A DNA stretch of 64,000 bases from Adhaeribacter aquaticus DSM 16391 (GTDB lineage: Bacteria; Bacteroidota; Bacteroidia; Cytophagales; Hymenobacteraceae), in contig NZ_KI421517.1 in the NCBI RefSeq assembly GCF_000473365.1, positions 4,006,001-4,070,000 of the forward strand, in the 5' to 3' direction. Of this stretch, positions 22,121 through 30,903 are shown piece after piece; within the stretch, counting starts at the first letter, position 1, and each line of letters starts with the position of its first letter. Under the pieces are notes generated by a model. It made no database searches. It had not been told where the DNA came from and saw only the letters and a program-made list of their open reading frames with translations. The position numbers were made by a program, and so were the translations under genes.

Positions 22121-22579
22121 ATGGAACTAACAAGAATTTCAACAGACAGAATAGGATTTCGTTATGGTGCCATGTCCAGCATCGCGATGATTATTTATTT
22201 CCTAATAATAAATTTATTAGGACTGGAGCATATGGAAGAAGTGCGTTTTGGCAGCCATATATTTATTATTATTGGTACTGTATTAGCCATTGGGTACTAT
22301 AAAAGGAGCCACGATGGCCATATGCAATATTTACCTGGACTAGGTATAGGATTTTTGACCGGTTTATCGGCTTCTTTCTTTTATGCCTTATTTATTATGC
22401 TTTATGCCTATCTGTTTAATCCAGGTTATGAGACAACCTTACGAACCCAGGATTATTTTGGTGCAGAGTTATCCCCGGTAATGCTATTTGGTGGTATTGC
22501 CTTGTTAGGAGTTGCCGTAGGGGCCATGACCGGATATATATTTATGATGTTATATGATAACTCAGGGGGTAGGGATTAA
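22121..22579 (+). CDS. DUF4199 membrane protein (copy 1)
   Basis: 152 residues with four membrane segments (about 18-36, 46-62, 76-98, 120-145). It has the DUF4199 end pattern TLRTQDYFGAELSPVMLFGG and GYIFMMLYDNSGG. Inner membrane, function unknown. The copy at 22944 has the same motifs in the same order (TDRIG.RYG, GLGIGF, TLRTQDYFG, MMLYD.SGG). The 284-bp spacer before it (21837-22120) shows nothing definite. Confidence 0.82.
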   Translation: MELTRISTDRIGFRYGAMSSIAMIIYFLIINLLGLEHMEEVRFGSHIFIIIGTVLAIGYYKRSHDGHMQYLPGLGIGFLTGLSASFFYALFIMLYAYLFNPGYETTLRTQDYFGAELSPVMLFGGIALLGVAVGAMTGYIFMMLYDNSGGRD

Positions 22580-22943
22580 TATTACCCGACCTATAATTTA
22601 GAAAAGGCTGGTAATACCAGCCTTTTTCATTGAATAGTTTTTTAATTCTTTAAAAGTAAATTTTCATCAAATAGCGCTAAAATTATAAAATATTAAAACC
22701 AGGGAAATTAGAAAAATTAAAAAAATTAAAAGAAGGCTCTATAAAGAAAAAAACTCATACCTAATAAAATTTAATTGTAATACGCTTAATTATAATATAA
22801 AAGGTATCACAAGTTTAATAGCAAAATAATATACATTGATTAAACCTTCGATGTATAACCGGAGTATATAAAATAAATCACATTAAACAAGCCTTAAGTA
22901 TTTAAGGTATTTAAAGGAATTGTATTATAATATAATTTATTTT
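22580..22943. other. Intergenic region between DUF4199 copies
   Basis: It starts with the terminator at 22602-22626 and continues as about 300 bp of very AT-rich DNA with runs of a and t. No ORF or known RNA motif was recognised. Confidence 0.4.
22602..22630 (+). terminator. Terminator after DUF4199 copy 1
   Basis: Near-perfect palindrome aaaaggctggta / taccagcctttt around one A, followed by a T run. Confidence 0.75.
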
Positions 22944-23426
22944 ATGGCAACTTCACGAACAGCAACAGATAGAATAGGGCTTCGCTATGGTATTTATACT
23001 GGTATAGCGATGAGTATATATTTTTTAATTTTAAATTTATTTGGTCTACAAAATATAGAAGAAATCAGATTCTTAAATCATATTTTTATAGGTATTGGGG
23101 TAATAATGGCCATTCTTAAAGTCAAGAGAGTTAATGATGGCTCTATTTCCTACCTAAAGGGTTTAGGTATTGGTTTTGTAATAGGTTTAGTATCGTCTAT
23201 TATCTACGGAATTTTTATTTACCTGTATATGACTTTGATTGGTCAGGAATATCAAAATACCTTAAGAACCCAAGATTATTTTGGTTCTGATATTTCACCA
23301 ATTGTTCAGTTTGCTTCTATTACCTTATTAGGAGTAGTGGGCGGTGCCTTTGTAGCTTATATCTTAATGATGCTTTACGATAAATCTGGAGGTGACACCT
23401 CAGCTAGTAAACATTTGAACGTTTAA
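22944..23426 (+). CDS. DUF4199 membrane protein (copy 2)
   Basis: 160 residues from the ATG at 22944 (MATSRTATDRIGLRYGIYTG). A more upstream start at 22920 would add MYYNIIYF, which the paralogue does not have. It has four membrane segments and TLRTQDYFGSDISPIVQFAS with YILMMLYDKSGG, as in copy 1. Its Ser/Thr tail (GGDTSASKHLNV) is longer than copy 1's. It has its own terminator, so the two copies can be expressed apart. Confidence 0.82.
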   Translation: MATSRTATDRIGLRYGIYTGIAMSIYFLILNLFGLQNIEEIRFLNHIFIGIGVIMAILKVKRVNDGSISYLKGLGIGFVIGLVSSIIYGIFIYLYMTLIGQEYQNTLRTQDYFGSDISPIVQFASITLLGVVGGAFVAYILMMLYDKSGGDTSASKHLNV

Positions 23427-23444
23427 TAAATGATACTTAATTAG

Positions 23445-23496
23445 TACAGGGAATAAAAAAGGAGTGTCTTTGAACACTCCTTTTTTATTCCCTGTA
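23445..23496 (+). terminator. Terminator after DUF4199 copy 2
   Basis: An unusually long perfect stem of about 23 bp (tacagggaataaaaaaggag and its complement) with a ctttga loop; the inner part ends in a T run. Confidence 0.8.
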
Positions 23497-23722
23497 TATT
23501 ATTTCCCTCTCTTTCCTTTTAAATAGCCTCTCCATAAACACCTATAATTTCCATATTTAAGTAGATTGAATTTTATTGTAAATAGGACTTAAACAATAAG
23601 TTTGTATAATAGATATAAATAATTTATAGGTTTTGGAATATTATAACTCTGATAAATAACTATATAAAAGGTTGTGCCGTAAAAAATGCTAAAACAGACT
23701 GGAGTAAACTAAATATATAAAT

Positions 23723-24484
23723 ATGAAAAAGTTAATTTTGAGTTCTTTTATGCTGGCATCAGTTTTAGTTGCTACAGCTCAGACGAATTCTACAGAAAGT
23801 CATATTCAGGTGGGCGTTTATAACCCAAGCCGCGTTAGCACACCTGAAGAAGTAAGACAGTTAGCTAATCAATTAGAACTGAATGAAGGGCAATACGTAA
23901 AATTGAGAGATTTAATGCGGTCCCGCCAAGAACAAATTTCCCAAATAAATAGCATGTATGCCAACGACGCCCAAATGCGGGAAAGAAGATTACAGGCAAT
24001 TCAGCAAAATTTTGATTCTAATTTAGCTCAGGCTATTTCTCCAAAACAATTTAATTCATATTTAGCCTTAACTGGACGGGCTACAGATACACAATCTGGT
24101 GGTACACTGGAAATGGGTGCTGTAAACCGCGCTGGGGGAGCTACTACCGATTCAGCTAATTTTGCTACTCCTGGCATGGGAACAAATTCAACTGATTTTT
24201 CCGGAACTACCAGTGGAGAAGTTAAAGTAACTGATGACAAAGTTAAAGTGGAATCGGGAAGCAATGAATTAAAGGTTAAAAGAAATAAAGAAAAAGCTAA
24301 AACCAGCAGCGCCGAGTACAAGGCTGATGCAGATGAAGCAAAATTTAAAACAAATGACGGAGCTTATAAAGCGAAAAGCGAAAGAGGTAAAGCTAAATTA
24401 GAAACTCCCAATGGCAAAGTGAAAGTAGAGGATGATAAGTTTAAAATGGAAACGAAGAACAAAAAAATAAAAGTTAAAGAGTAA
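23723..24484 (+). CDS. Exported protein with 16-residue lysine-rich repeats
   Basis: 253 residues with a signal peptide (MKKLILSSFMLASVLVATAQ). Residues about 35-115 are helical with LANQLELNEGQYVKLRDLM and AISPKQFNSYLAL, the layout of Spy/CpxP LTxxQ-type proteins. A Gly/Thr-rich linker follows. Residues 168-253 are five full 16-residue repeats plus a partial one, each with Lys at positions 1 and 8 and mostly at 10, giving K-x-K steps that alternate 7 and 9 residues apart (KVKRNKEKAKTSSAEY, KAKSERGKAKLETPNG). The alternation of charged and hydrophobic residues suggests stacked beta strands. Periplasmic; function unknown. Confidence 0.75.
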   Translation: MKKLILSSFMLASVLVATAQTNSTESHIQVGVYNPSRVSTPEEVRQLANQLELNEGQYVKLRDLMRSRQEQISQINSMYANDAQMRERRLQAIQQNFDSNLAQAISPKQFNSYLALTGRATDTQSGGTLEMGAVNRAGGATTDSANFATPGMGTNSTDFSGTTSGEVKVTDDKVKVESGSNELKVKRNKEKAKTSSAEYKADADEAKFKTNDGAYKAKSERGKAKLETPNGKVKVEDDKFKMETKNKKIKVKE

Positions 24485-24487
24485 ATT

Positions 24488-24527
24488 AAATAAAAAAGCC
24501 GCTATCTAAATAGCGGCTTTTTTATTT
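24488..24527. terminator. Bidirectional terminator
   Basis: An 18-bp perfect stem (24488-24505 with 24510-24527) and a ctaa loop, A-rich on one side and T-rich on the other. It serves the repeat-protein gene and the convergent lipoprotein gene, whose stop codon it overlaps. Confidence 0.88.
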
Positions 24528-24933
24528 AATCTTTCACAAAAATTATTTCATTTACCCGATCTAAAACATCAAATTTAATAGCTACTTTTTCTACTCCTTT
24601 TATGGCTCTCCTTTCCTGGCATTGCGGTCCTGCCTCAACAAAATAATAATAAATCCGTTGTCCACTAGCTTCCAGGGATTCACCTTCTGGTTTACCAAAA
24701 ATAGTAATTATATCATAATGGTTAAGCCCTATAAGCTTTTTTCTTATCGCTCGGAAACCTGGTAGTAAATTAGGTCTTCTACTACCACAGCTTCGCTCAT
24801 CCTGGCGCCATTCTTCCTGATTGAATCCAGGTAAATCGATTTTTTTGCTATTGCACCCACTTATAATAATTAAAATAAAAAAGTTTAGAAGGGTTACCTT
24901 ATAAGTTTTAAAATATAAAGATTTACCTGGCAT
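24526..24933 (-). CDS. Small lipoprotein, possibly BamE/SmpA-like
   Basis: 135 residues with a lipoprotein signal (NFFILIIISGC). The mature part contains GFRAIRKKLIGLNHYDIITIFGKPEG, then YYYFVEAGPQC and an end of AIKFDVLDRVNEIIFVKD. A helix-helix start with FGKP and a final strand resembles the BamE/SmpA fold, but the match is by pattern only. Two Cys (SCGS, PQCQ) may form a disulfide. Function unknown. Confidence 0.6.
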   Translation of the reverse strand: MPGKSLYFKTYKVTLLNFFILIIISGCNSKKIDLPGFNQEEWRQDERSCGSRRPNLLPGFRAIRKKLIGLNHYDIITIFGKPEGESLEASGQRIYYYFVEAGPQCQERRAIKGVEKVAIKFDVLDRVNEIIFVKD

Positions 24934-25079
24934 ATATTAGGAACTTCTGCAGAAAGTGAAAATTTATTTGAAGGAATTTAATTTTAGGGTAAATTTATAT
25001 TAAAATTTATAATATTAGCCAAAAGGGAACAATTTAAATGCTTTTAAGGTTTTTTAATTGAATGAAAAGAGGAGCTAAC

Positions 25080-25916
25080 ATGAAAAAAACTATCCTAACA
25101 GGCGCAAGCTTTTTAATGTTTGCGTTCGCTATGCCTGCTATGAGTTGGAACCCAAATGTTTCTTCTCAGGAAGTGCCAAATTTTGAAGCGGCTTTGCCTC
25201 TTACTGCTGAAGCAGAAGTAGAACTTGAATCAACTGTCGTAAAAGAATCAGCAGAGGACTCATATGAGAAGTATGTGAATGAAATTTATGATGCTGCTGA
25301 TTTAAGAAGAGCTGGTTTAAAGAAAGATATTTTCAAAAGAGCTATTGTTGGTTATCATAACCTAAAATTAGCCGGACAGGTATCACCTTATAAATCTGTA
25401 TTATCTATCGTAGATTTCAATAAATCTGGCAAAAACAAAAGGTTTTGGACTATTGATCTAAAAGCAAAGAAGTTAGTATTTAATTCTTTAGTAGCTCATG
25501 GTCAGGGAAGTGGCGGCGATAAGCCATTTGCTTTTTCCAATAAGCCTAATTCCCACCAGAGTAGCCTAGGTTTTTATGTTACCGATAAAACGTATTATGG
25601 TGTACATGGTCTTGCTTTAAGATTAGATGGTGTAGACAAAGGCTTTAATACCAATGCCCGAAATCGTGCCATTGTGGTGCATGGTGCCGATTATGTAAGC
25701 AAAGATTTTATTAAGGCTAATGGTTATTTAGGTAGAAGTTTTGGTTGCCCGGTTTTACCAAGTGACCTTACGCCTAAGGTAATAAATGTAATAAAAGAGA
25801 AAACAGTACTTTATATTGAAGGTCCGGAATCTAAATATACTTCTGTTTACCTTAATCGGGATAAAGCTATTGCTCATTATGCTAGCCAGACCGAGAGCTT
25901 ACAAGCTAGTTTATAA
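25080..25916 (+). CDS. Exported L,D-transpeptidase-like protein (YkuD_2 type)
   Basis: 278 residues. I chose the ATG at 25080 because GAGGAG at 25069-25074 lies 5 bp before it and a signal peptide starts there (MKKTILTGASFLMFAFAMPA); the ATG at 25062 would put six residues ahead. The catalytic domain shows SIVDFNKSGKNKRFWTID, VAHGQGSGG, VVHGADYV (His) and GRSFGCPVLP with the nucleophile Cys. Members of the murein L,D-transpeptidase family act on periplasmic peptidoglycan; exact activity of this branch is not established. Confidence 0.88.
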   Translation: MKKTILTGASFLMFAFAMPAMSWNPNVSSQEVPNFEAALPLTAEAEVELESTVVKESAEDSYEKYVNEIYDAADLRRAGLKKDIFKRAIVGYHNLKLAGQVSPYKSVLSIVDFNKSGKNKRFWTIDLKAKKLVFNSLVAHGQGSGGDKPFAFSNKPNSHQSSLGFYVTDKTYYGVHGLALRLDGVDKGFNTNARNRAIVVHGADYVSKDFIKANGYLGRSFGCPVLPSDLTPKVINVIKEKTVLYIEGPESKYTSVYLNRDKAIAHYASQTESLQASL

Positions 25917-25930
25917 TATTTTTGATAAGT

Positions 25931-25972
25931 AAACAAAAGCCACTTTTAAAAGTAGAAGTGGCTTTTGTTTTA
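25931..25972 (+). terminator. Terminator after the L,D-transpeptidase gene
   Basis: A 15-bp perfect stem (25931-25945 with 25956-25970) ending in ttttgtttta; it may work in both directions with the convergent small membrane gene. Confidence 0.85.
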
Positions 25973-25984
25973 TACAACTTTTGG

Positions 25985-26191
25985 TTAGGCCTCGTCTTTA
26001 GTTCCTTTAATCAGGCCTATGCCCGACATAAAAAAAATAAGACCAACAATAAAAGGAACAATAGAATTGAACTTGCCAACTGCAATTCCGCCAACAGAAC
26101 CACCTCCCTGCATGAAGGCAAATGCTCCCCATATAATAAAAAGTATTCCTAATATCGTTAATATAGCACCGAATGTTCTTTTAAGGTTCAT
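25985..26191 (-). CDS. Small two-helix membrane protein
   Basis: 68 residues, two hydrophobic segments (about 5-27 and 42-62) joined by a Gly-rich loop (MQGGGSVGGIAVGK), with a charged end (KGTKDEA). The layout resembles DUF3185-type or similar small membrane proteins; no motif decides. Its 5' region up to 26396 has no other gene. Confidence 0.6.
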   Translation of the reverse strand: MNLKRTFGAILTILGILFIIWGAFAFMQGGGSVGGIAVGKFNSIVPFIVGLIFFMSGIGLIKGTKDEA

Positions 26192-26396
26192 AGTTTCTTA
26201 TGTTATCGTTTAAGGTTAACATTACCTGATTTTCAACGGTTTTACGATTAATTTAACTTCAGGTATATAGAAAATTTCTAATTACTCCATTTGTACCCCA
26301 TTTAGTTGTCTTTATTCTGTATTTCTTTGTTTAGAACACTTTGAGCTTTGAAACTATGGATAACATTTGGCGTTGTTAAGTTAAAAAATAAGAAGA

Positions 26397-27206
26397 ATGG
26401 GTAGTGCATTAAATTACATCATTGCGCTTTTAATAGCTGGTTTTTCTTTGATATCTTATTGGTGCAAAAGAGAAGAAAATACCGTTACCGGCGAAGTTCA
26501 ACATATTGATATGACGGTTGATCAGGAAATTGCTTTAGGTTTGCAAGCTGCTCCGCAAATGGCCCAGCAGTATGGCGGCCTGCACCGCGACGATCAGGCA
26601 ACGGCTAAAGTCAAAAACATTGGGCAGCGCCTGGTGCAGCAAACAAAAGCGGGATCCAGTCCTTACCGGTTTGATTTTCATTTATTGGCAGATGAAAAAA
26701 CTTTAAATGCTTTTGCATTACCAGGTGGCCAAATATTTATAACAGCTGGTTTGCTCCGTAAATTATCAACGGAAGGACAATTAGCCGGAATTTTGGGCCA
26801 TGAAATCGGGCATGTTATTGCCAGGCATTCTGCCGAACAGCTGGCAAAAGCCAAATTAACTCAAGGTTTAGCTGGTGCAGCCGGTATAGCTACTTATGAC
26901 CCGGACCGACCTGCAAGTGCCAGTGGAGCCATTGCTGCCGCCGCTATTGCCAAACTTTTAACTTTAAAGTACGGCCGGGAGGATGAACTGGAGTCAGACT
27001 TATGGGCTGTAAAGTTTACCGCAGAAGCTGGTTATGACCCTAGGGGCATGATTGAAGTTATGAAGATTTTAGGAGCTGCCCGTAATGGAGCTTCTTCACC
27101 TGAATTTTTTCAAACCCATCCCAACCCGGAAAATAGAATTGCCCGTTTAGAAACAGCTATTCAGGAAGAGTTTCCGCAAGGTGTGCCATCAGGTCTGATT
27201 CAATAA
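26397..27206 (+). CDS. M48 family metalloprotease (first copy)
   Basis: A zinc endopeptidase of 269 residues with a hydrophobic N-terminal segment (about residues 4-20) that anchors it; the Cys at about 23 does not fit a lipobox well. Seen: LNAFALPGGQIFITAGLL, the zinc motif HEIGHVIARH, and the third-ligand Glu region EDELESDLWAVKF. BepA/LoiP-like periplasmic quality control is plausible. It ends 14 bp before the lipid kinase, so the two are probably co-transcribed. A paralogue lies at 32114. Confidence 0.9.
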   Translation: MGSALNYIIALLIAGFSLISYWCKREENTVTGEVQHIDMTVDQEIALGLQAAPQMAQQYGGLHRDDQATAKVKNIGQRLVQQTKAGSSPYRFDFHLLADEKTLNAFALPGGQIFITAGLLRKLSTEGQLAGILGHEIGHVIARHSAEQLAKAKLTQGLAGAAGIATYDPDRPASASGAIAAAAIAKLLTLKYGREDELESDLWAVKFTAEAGYDPRGMIEVMKILGAARNGASSPEFFQTHPNPENRIARLETAIQEEFPQGVPSGLIQ

Positions 27207-27220
27207 CAGGTAAAAAATAT

Positions 27221-28132
27221 ATGCAGGCTTTTCCACCTTTTAAAAACCTTCTTTTTGTTTTAAACCCTATTTCCGGCGGACTGGAAAAAGAAACTGTTCA
27301 GGTAGCTTTAGAGGAATTTTGCTCCCAGAATCAGATGGAGTACTTCCTTTTTTTTACCTCCGGCGAAAATGATGATAAAGCTATCCGGAATTTAATTCAG
27401 AAAAATAAATTTGATCTGGTTGTAGCTATAGGAGGAGACGGTACGGTAAGTTTGGTAGCCAATATTTTAAATTATGGCGATATTCCTTTGGGCATTATAC
27501 CATTAGGCTCAGGCAATGGATTATCTAAGGATTTACATATTCCGCAAGCTATTTCAGAAGCCCTAAATGTATTATTAGAAGGCGTAATCAGAAAAATAGA
27601 TTCTTTGGAGTTAAATGGCCAGATTTCCTTTCATTTAAGTGATTTAGGATTTAATGCCCGTATTGTACAGAAATTCAGCGAGGGGGAAACTCGCGGACCG
27701 GCTGCTTATGTAAAAATTGCCCTGCAAGAATATATATACTACGAGCCATTTACCTATACCATTACCACCGACAAGGAAACCTTTCATGGACCTGCATTTA
27801 TGCTTACTATTGCCAATGCTAATGCTTTTGGTAGCAATGCCGCTATTAACCCAGCCGGCATTGTAGACGATGGAAAATTTGAGATTTGTTTAATCGAGCC
27901 CTTTCCTAAACAGGCCGCTTTCGGAGTGTTGTATGATTTATATACCAATGATATTCAGAATTCAGAATATTCGAAAATTTTAACTTGCCGGGAAGCCACC
28001 ATAATAAAAGAAACGGAAGATATTCTGCAAATAGATGGAGAGCCAGTATCGGTAGGGAATGAGATCCGCATCATAATGCATAAACAAAGTTTACCCGTGT
28101 TAGTCCCCAAAGTGCTTCCCAATGAAGCTTAA
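27221..28132 (+). CDS. Diacylglycerol/lipid kinase (YegS/DgkB-like)
   Basis: A cytosolic ATP-dependent lipid kinase of 303 residues with a DAGK catalytic domain: FVLNPISGG near residue 15, VAIGGDGTVSLVANIL near 70 and GIIPLGSGNGLSKDLHIP near 95. It ends with ILQIDGEPV. It probably phosphorylates diacylglycerol or a related lipid. It is co-transcribed with the M48 protease and overlaps the convergent phosphoesterase gene by 4 bp at its 3' end. Confidence 0.9.
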   Translation: MQAFPPFKNLLFVLNPISGGLEKETVQVALEEFCSQNQMEYFLFFTSGENDDKAIRNLIQKNKFDLVVAIGGDGTVSLVANILNYGDIPLGIIPLGSGNGLSKDLHIPQAISEALNVLLEGVIRKIDSLELNGQISFHLSDLGFNARIVQKFSEGETRGPAAYVKIALQEYIYYEPFTYTITTDKETFHGPAFMLTIANANAFGSNAAINPAGIVDDGKFEICLIEPFPKQAAFGVLYDLYTNDIQNSEYSKILTCREATIIKETEDILQIDGEPVSVGNEIRIIMHKQSLPVLVPKVLPNEA

Positions 28133-29310
28133 ACTAATTTTCGCTGATAAACTACCTCCGGGTGGTTTTCCAAAAGCAGATTGGGTTCCAGTGCCCGTAA
28201 CCAAACTTCTTTCTCATAAAAATCAATTGTAAAAAAGCCTCTGTGTTCATGAGTGAAAGCGGCTTTTCCTCCTTTCTTAACGAAAGTAGTTTTAGAGGCA
28301 GAGCCACTTACTAGATAATGGTTTCCTTTAACTGGAAAATATTGCAGGTTATGATCGTGGCCGGCAGCATAAATAAGGTTGTTATATTGGTGCAATAACG
28401 TTAGTAGCTGTCGGCGCATATGCCGGTAACGGGGGTGCGACATGTCTTCGTAAGCCCCAATATATTTACGGTACATAGGATAAATAGAGCCGGCTACAGG
28501 CAACGGAATAAGAAAACGTTTGTTTGCGGCAGTAAGCGGAAAAACATGTTGTTTTAAATTAAATTTGCCACCGTGTTGGGCATTGCTGTACAAAGGGTGA
28601 TGAGCCGCAATAAGTACCTGCTTTTCTTTATTGGCATCTAATAATGCCTTTAATTCTTTAAAAAAATCTTCTTCCGTGTCTACTGTACAGCCATACTGTT
28701 TACCAATAGGGCGTAAGCCACGTTGTACCCACCATTGCGTATTAATAATTATTAATTGTAGCCCGGGCGTAAGCTCTACTGAAACCGGACCCGGGCAACC
28801 ATTCAGCGGTAAATATGATTCAGCATCTTGTAAATAATTTGTAATATAGTCTTGCTGACGCATTAAATAAGAAAAACCATTCTTTCGACCACGGTTCCAG
28901 TCATGGTTACCACTTAAATAAATAGTCCTCCCTTTATGCTCATTTAATACCTGCAACTGGGCATTAATTTTTAATTCGGCGTTAGCTCTTTTATAATCAT
29001 CTTTAGCCGGTAGCCCTTTTGGATATATGTTATCGCCTAAAATAATAATTGTACCTGCCTCACCGGCAAAAGTCATCCAGCGGCGAAGCAATTTCATGAT
29101 CGGGTCATTTTCGGAATCCGTTATGTTGCCTGGGTCACCAATAAGCGCTACTGAATGAATAGGTTTGGCCAGGTTTGATAAAGAAGCCGGCTGCGCCTCT
29201 GCCGGAAATTTGAAGTAAGGTTGCCGCCGGTGCTTGCTCTCCCTAAAATATGCAATGACCAAACCCAAACAAATTAAAATAAATAAAATAAGCAGGGTAT
29301 TATACAGCAT
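28129..29310 (-). CDS. Membrane-anchored metallophosphoesterase
   Basis: 393 residues. One N-terminal membrane segment (LLILFILICLGLVIAYF) is followed by a calcineurin-like domain: ALIGDPGN, ILGDNIYPKG, LSGNHDWNRG, AAHHPLYSN, AAGHDHNLQY give the two-metal site. It probably faces the periplasm. The substrate is unknown; members include acid-phosphatase-like enzymes. It is convergent with the lipid kinase. Confidence 0.88.
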   Translation of the reverse strand: MLYNTLLILFILICLGLVIAYFRESKHRRQPYFKFPAEAQPASLSNLAKPIHSVALIGDPGNITDSENDPIMKLLRRWMTFAGEAGTIIILGDNIYPKGLPAKDDYKRANAELKINAQLQVLNEHKGRTIYLSGNHDWNRGRKNGFSYLMRQQDYITNYLQDAESYLPLNGCPGPVSVELTPGLQLIIINTQWWVQRGLRPIGKQYGCTVDTEEDFFKELKALLDANKEKQVLIAAHHPLYSNAQHGGKFNLKQHVFPLTAANKRFLIPLPVAGSIYPMYRKYIGAYEDMSHPRYRHMRRQLLTLLHQYNNLIYAAGHDHNLQYFPVKGNHYLVSGSASKTTFVKKGGKAAFTHEHRGFFTIDFYEKEVWLRALEPNLLLENHPEVVYQRKLV

Positions 29311-29366
29311 GCAGGTCTTATCAGCGTAAATAAATTTATATTTAATTTACTTACCGGGAAAGTAGC

Positions 29367-30002
29367 TTAAAAGTTGGGAGGAACAATATTTTTAAAGTGC
29401 CCATTCATCCGCACCCGATCTTTTAGCTTTTCTGTTTTTAATAAAACTGGAAGAATTCGTTGTAAATGAGCAAAGACAATTTCCTGGCGAGAGCTTTCAT
29501 CCTGGCATTGCAAAATTTCATACTCCTGCTCAATCGAAAATCCGATGTGATGGGCAATATCAAAGATTTTATAATTGTCAGGCAATTCCATAAATAAATT
29601 GTTTATGCCTAGTATACTATACAACTGCCTGATGCTTTCTGTAATTTTTGCCCGTAACAAAGAATCTTCCCTATTTGAGGTTTTTATATCTTCCACAGTA
29701 CCGGCCGGGTAAAACTTATTAGGAGCCTGTTTAAAAAAATCTACCACTTTTATAATTCCCATGCCTTTGGTTTTTATGTCCATTTCCCCGTTAGCATACG
29801 TTTTTTCAATGCTTAAAATCTTTATTTCGGTGCCTAACGAACTAACCGCATTATTAATAAAAGCAGGAATGCCAAAGGTTTTTTTCTGTTCAAAACATTC
29901 CGAGACAAGTTGTTTGTACCGCGGCTCAAAAATATGCAGGTTTAACTTTTCACCAGGAAATACTACTATACCAAGTGGAAATAAAGGTAAAAAACGGGCC
30001 AT
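29367..30002 (-). CDS. LON substrate-binding domain protein
   Basis: 211 residues comprising only the N-terminal domain of Lon protease (FPLGIVVFPGEKLNLHIFEPRYK near the start, TYANGEMDIKTKGMGIIKVVDF later, then helices with ILGINNLFMELPDN). No AAA or protease part follows. Such stand-alone proteins are common and of unclear role, perhaps as an adaptor (inference). It is transcribed in the same direction as the phosphoesterase, 56 bp upstream of it. Confidence 0.88.
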   Translation of the reverse strand: MARFLPLFPLGIVVFPGEKLNLHIFEPRYKQLVSECFEQKKTFGIPAFINNAVSSLGTEIKILSIEKTYANGEMDIKTKGMGIIKVVDFFKQAPNKFYPAGTVEDIKTSNREDSLLRAKITESIRQLYSILGINNLFMELPDNYKIFDIAHHIGFSIEQEYEILQCQDESSRQEIVFAHLQRILPVLLKTEKLKDRVRMNGHFKNIVPPNF

Positions 30003-30140
30003 GTTGGAAGGCGGGTTGTTTTAGTAAAGCGATTTACGAAATAATTTACTGCAACGCCAGTAAAATACAGCGGGAAATACCTTTAAAGGTAAACCATAAT
30101 TAATTATTACGTTTAAAAAGGGCAACAACCTAAATTATTC

Positions 30141-30148
30141 TATTTTTG
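30141..30148 (+). promoter_or_regulatory. Candidate -7 element for mtgA
   Basis: TATTTTTG fits TAnnTTTG and lies about 29 bp before the mtgA start codon. Confidence 0.35.
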
Positions 30149-30176
30149 CCGCTTCTTTTCAACGATTAAAACTTGC

Positions 30177-30893
30177 ATGAATATAAATCCCCGACTCATC
30201 AGATCGCTCCTTTTTCGGCTTACGCTGAGTTTATTTATATTAAGTATATTTTGGGTATTGGTTTACAAATGGTTACCACCTCCGGCTACCTTACATATGT
30301 TTTCCCGGCGGGCTGAGGCTGGCCGCGAAAATGAAGCAAATAAATATATAAAATACAGGTTTGTTTCTTTAGAAGAAGTATCTCCTAATATGCCTTTGGC
30401 AGTTATTGCAGCCGAAGATCAACTTTTCTTGCAGCACAATGGTTTTGATTTTGAAGCCATACAAGGCGCCTTTAAGCGTAATTTAAAAAGTAAACGAATT
30501 GCCGGGGGGAGCACCATAAGCCAACAGGTTGCTAAAAACGTTTTCCTTTGGCACGGCAGAAGTTACGTCCGTAAAGCCGTAGAAGCGTATTTTACTATGC
30601 TGATAGAGGTAATTTGGGGAAAGAAAAGAATATTGGAGGTTTACCTGAATATTGCCGAAACCGGTAACCAGGTTTTTGGAGTGGAAGCAGCTTCCCGGTT
30701 ATATCTTCATAAACCTGCCGCTTCCTTAACCCAGCAGGAAGCGGCTTTGATAGCCTCAGTTTTACCTAACCCTATTATTTATAAAATAAATCATCCCTCT
30801 GAAGGCGTGCTTCGCAAGCGCCGCCGGGTGTTGAAGGGTATGCGGCAGCTTGGCGGAATTCAGCACGTAAAAGATATAACAGGTAAGCCCTAA
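30177..30893 (+). CDS. mtgA: Monofunctional peptidoglycan glycosyltransferase
   Basis: Polymerises lipid II into glycan strands at the outer face of the inner membrane. 238 residues, the usual size. One N-terminal membrane segment (about 14-32) is followed by a GT51 domain with AVIAAEDQLFLQHNGFDF (catalytic Glu), GGSTISQQVAKNVFLW, and KKRILEVYLNIAETG. No transpeptidase domain follows. It ends 10 bp from the convergent App1 gene. Confidence 0.95.
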   Translation: MNINPRLIRSLLFRLTLSLFILSIFWVLVYKWLPPPATLHMFSRRAEAGRENEANKYIKYRFVSLEEVSPNMPLAVIAAEDQLFLQHNGFDFEAIQGAFKRNLKSKRIAGGSTISQQVAKNVFLWHGRSYVRKAVEAYFTMLIEVIWGKKRILEVYLNIAETGNQVFGVEAASRLYLHKPAASLTQQEAALIASVLPNPIIYKINHPSEGVLRKRRRVLKGMRQLGGIQHVKDITGKP

Positions 30894-30903
30894 TACCTAG
30901 ACC

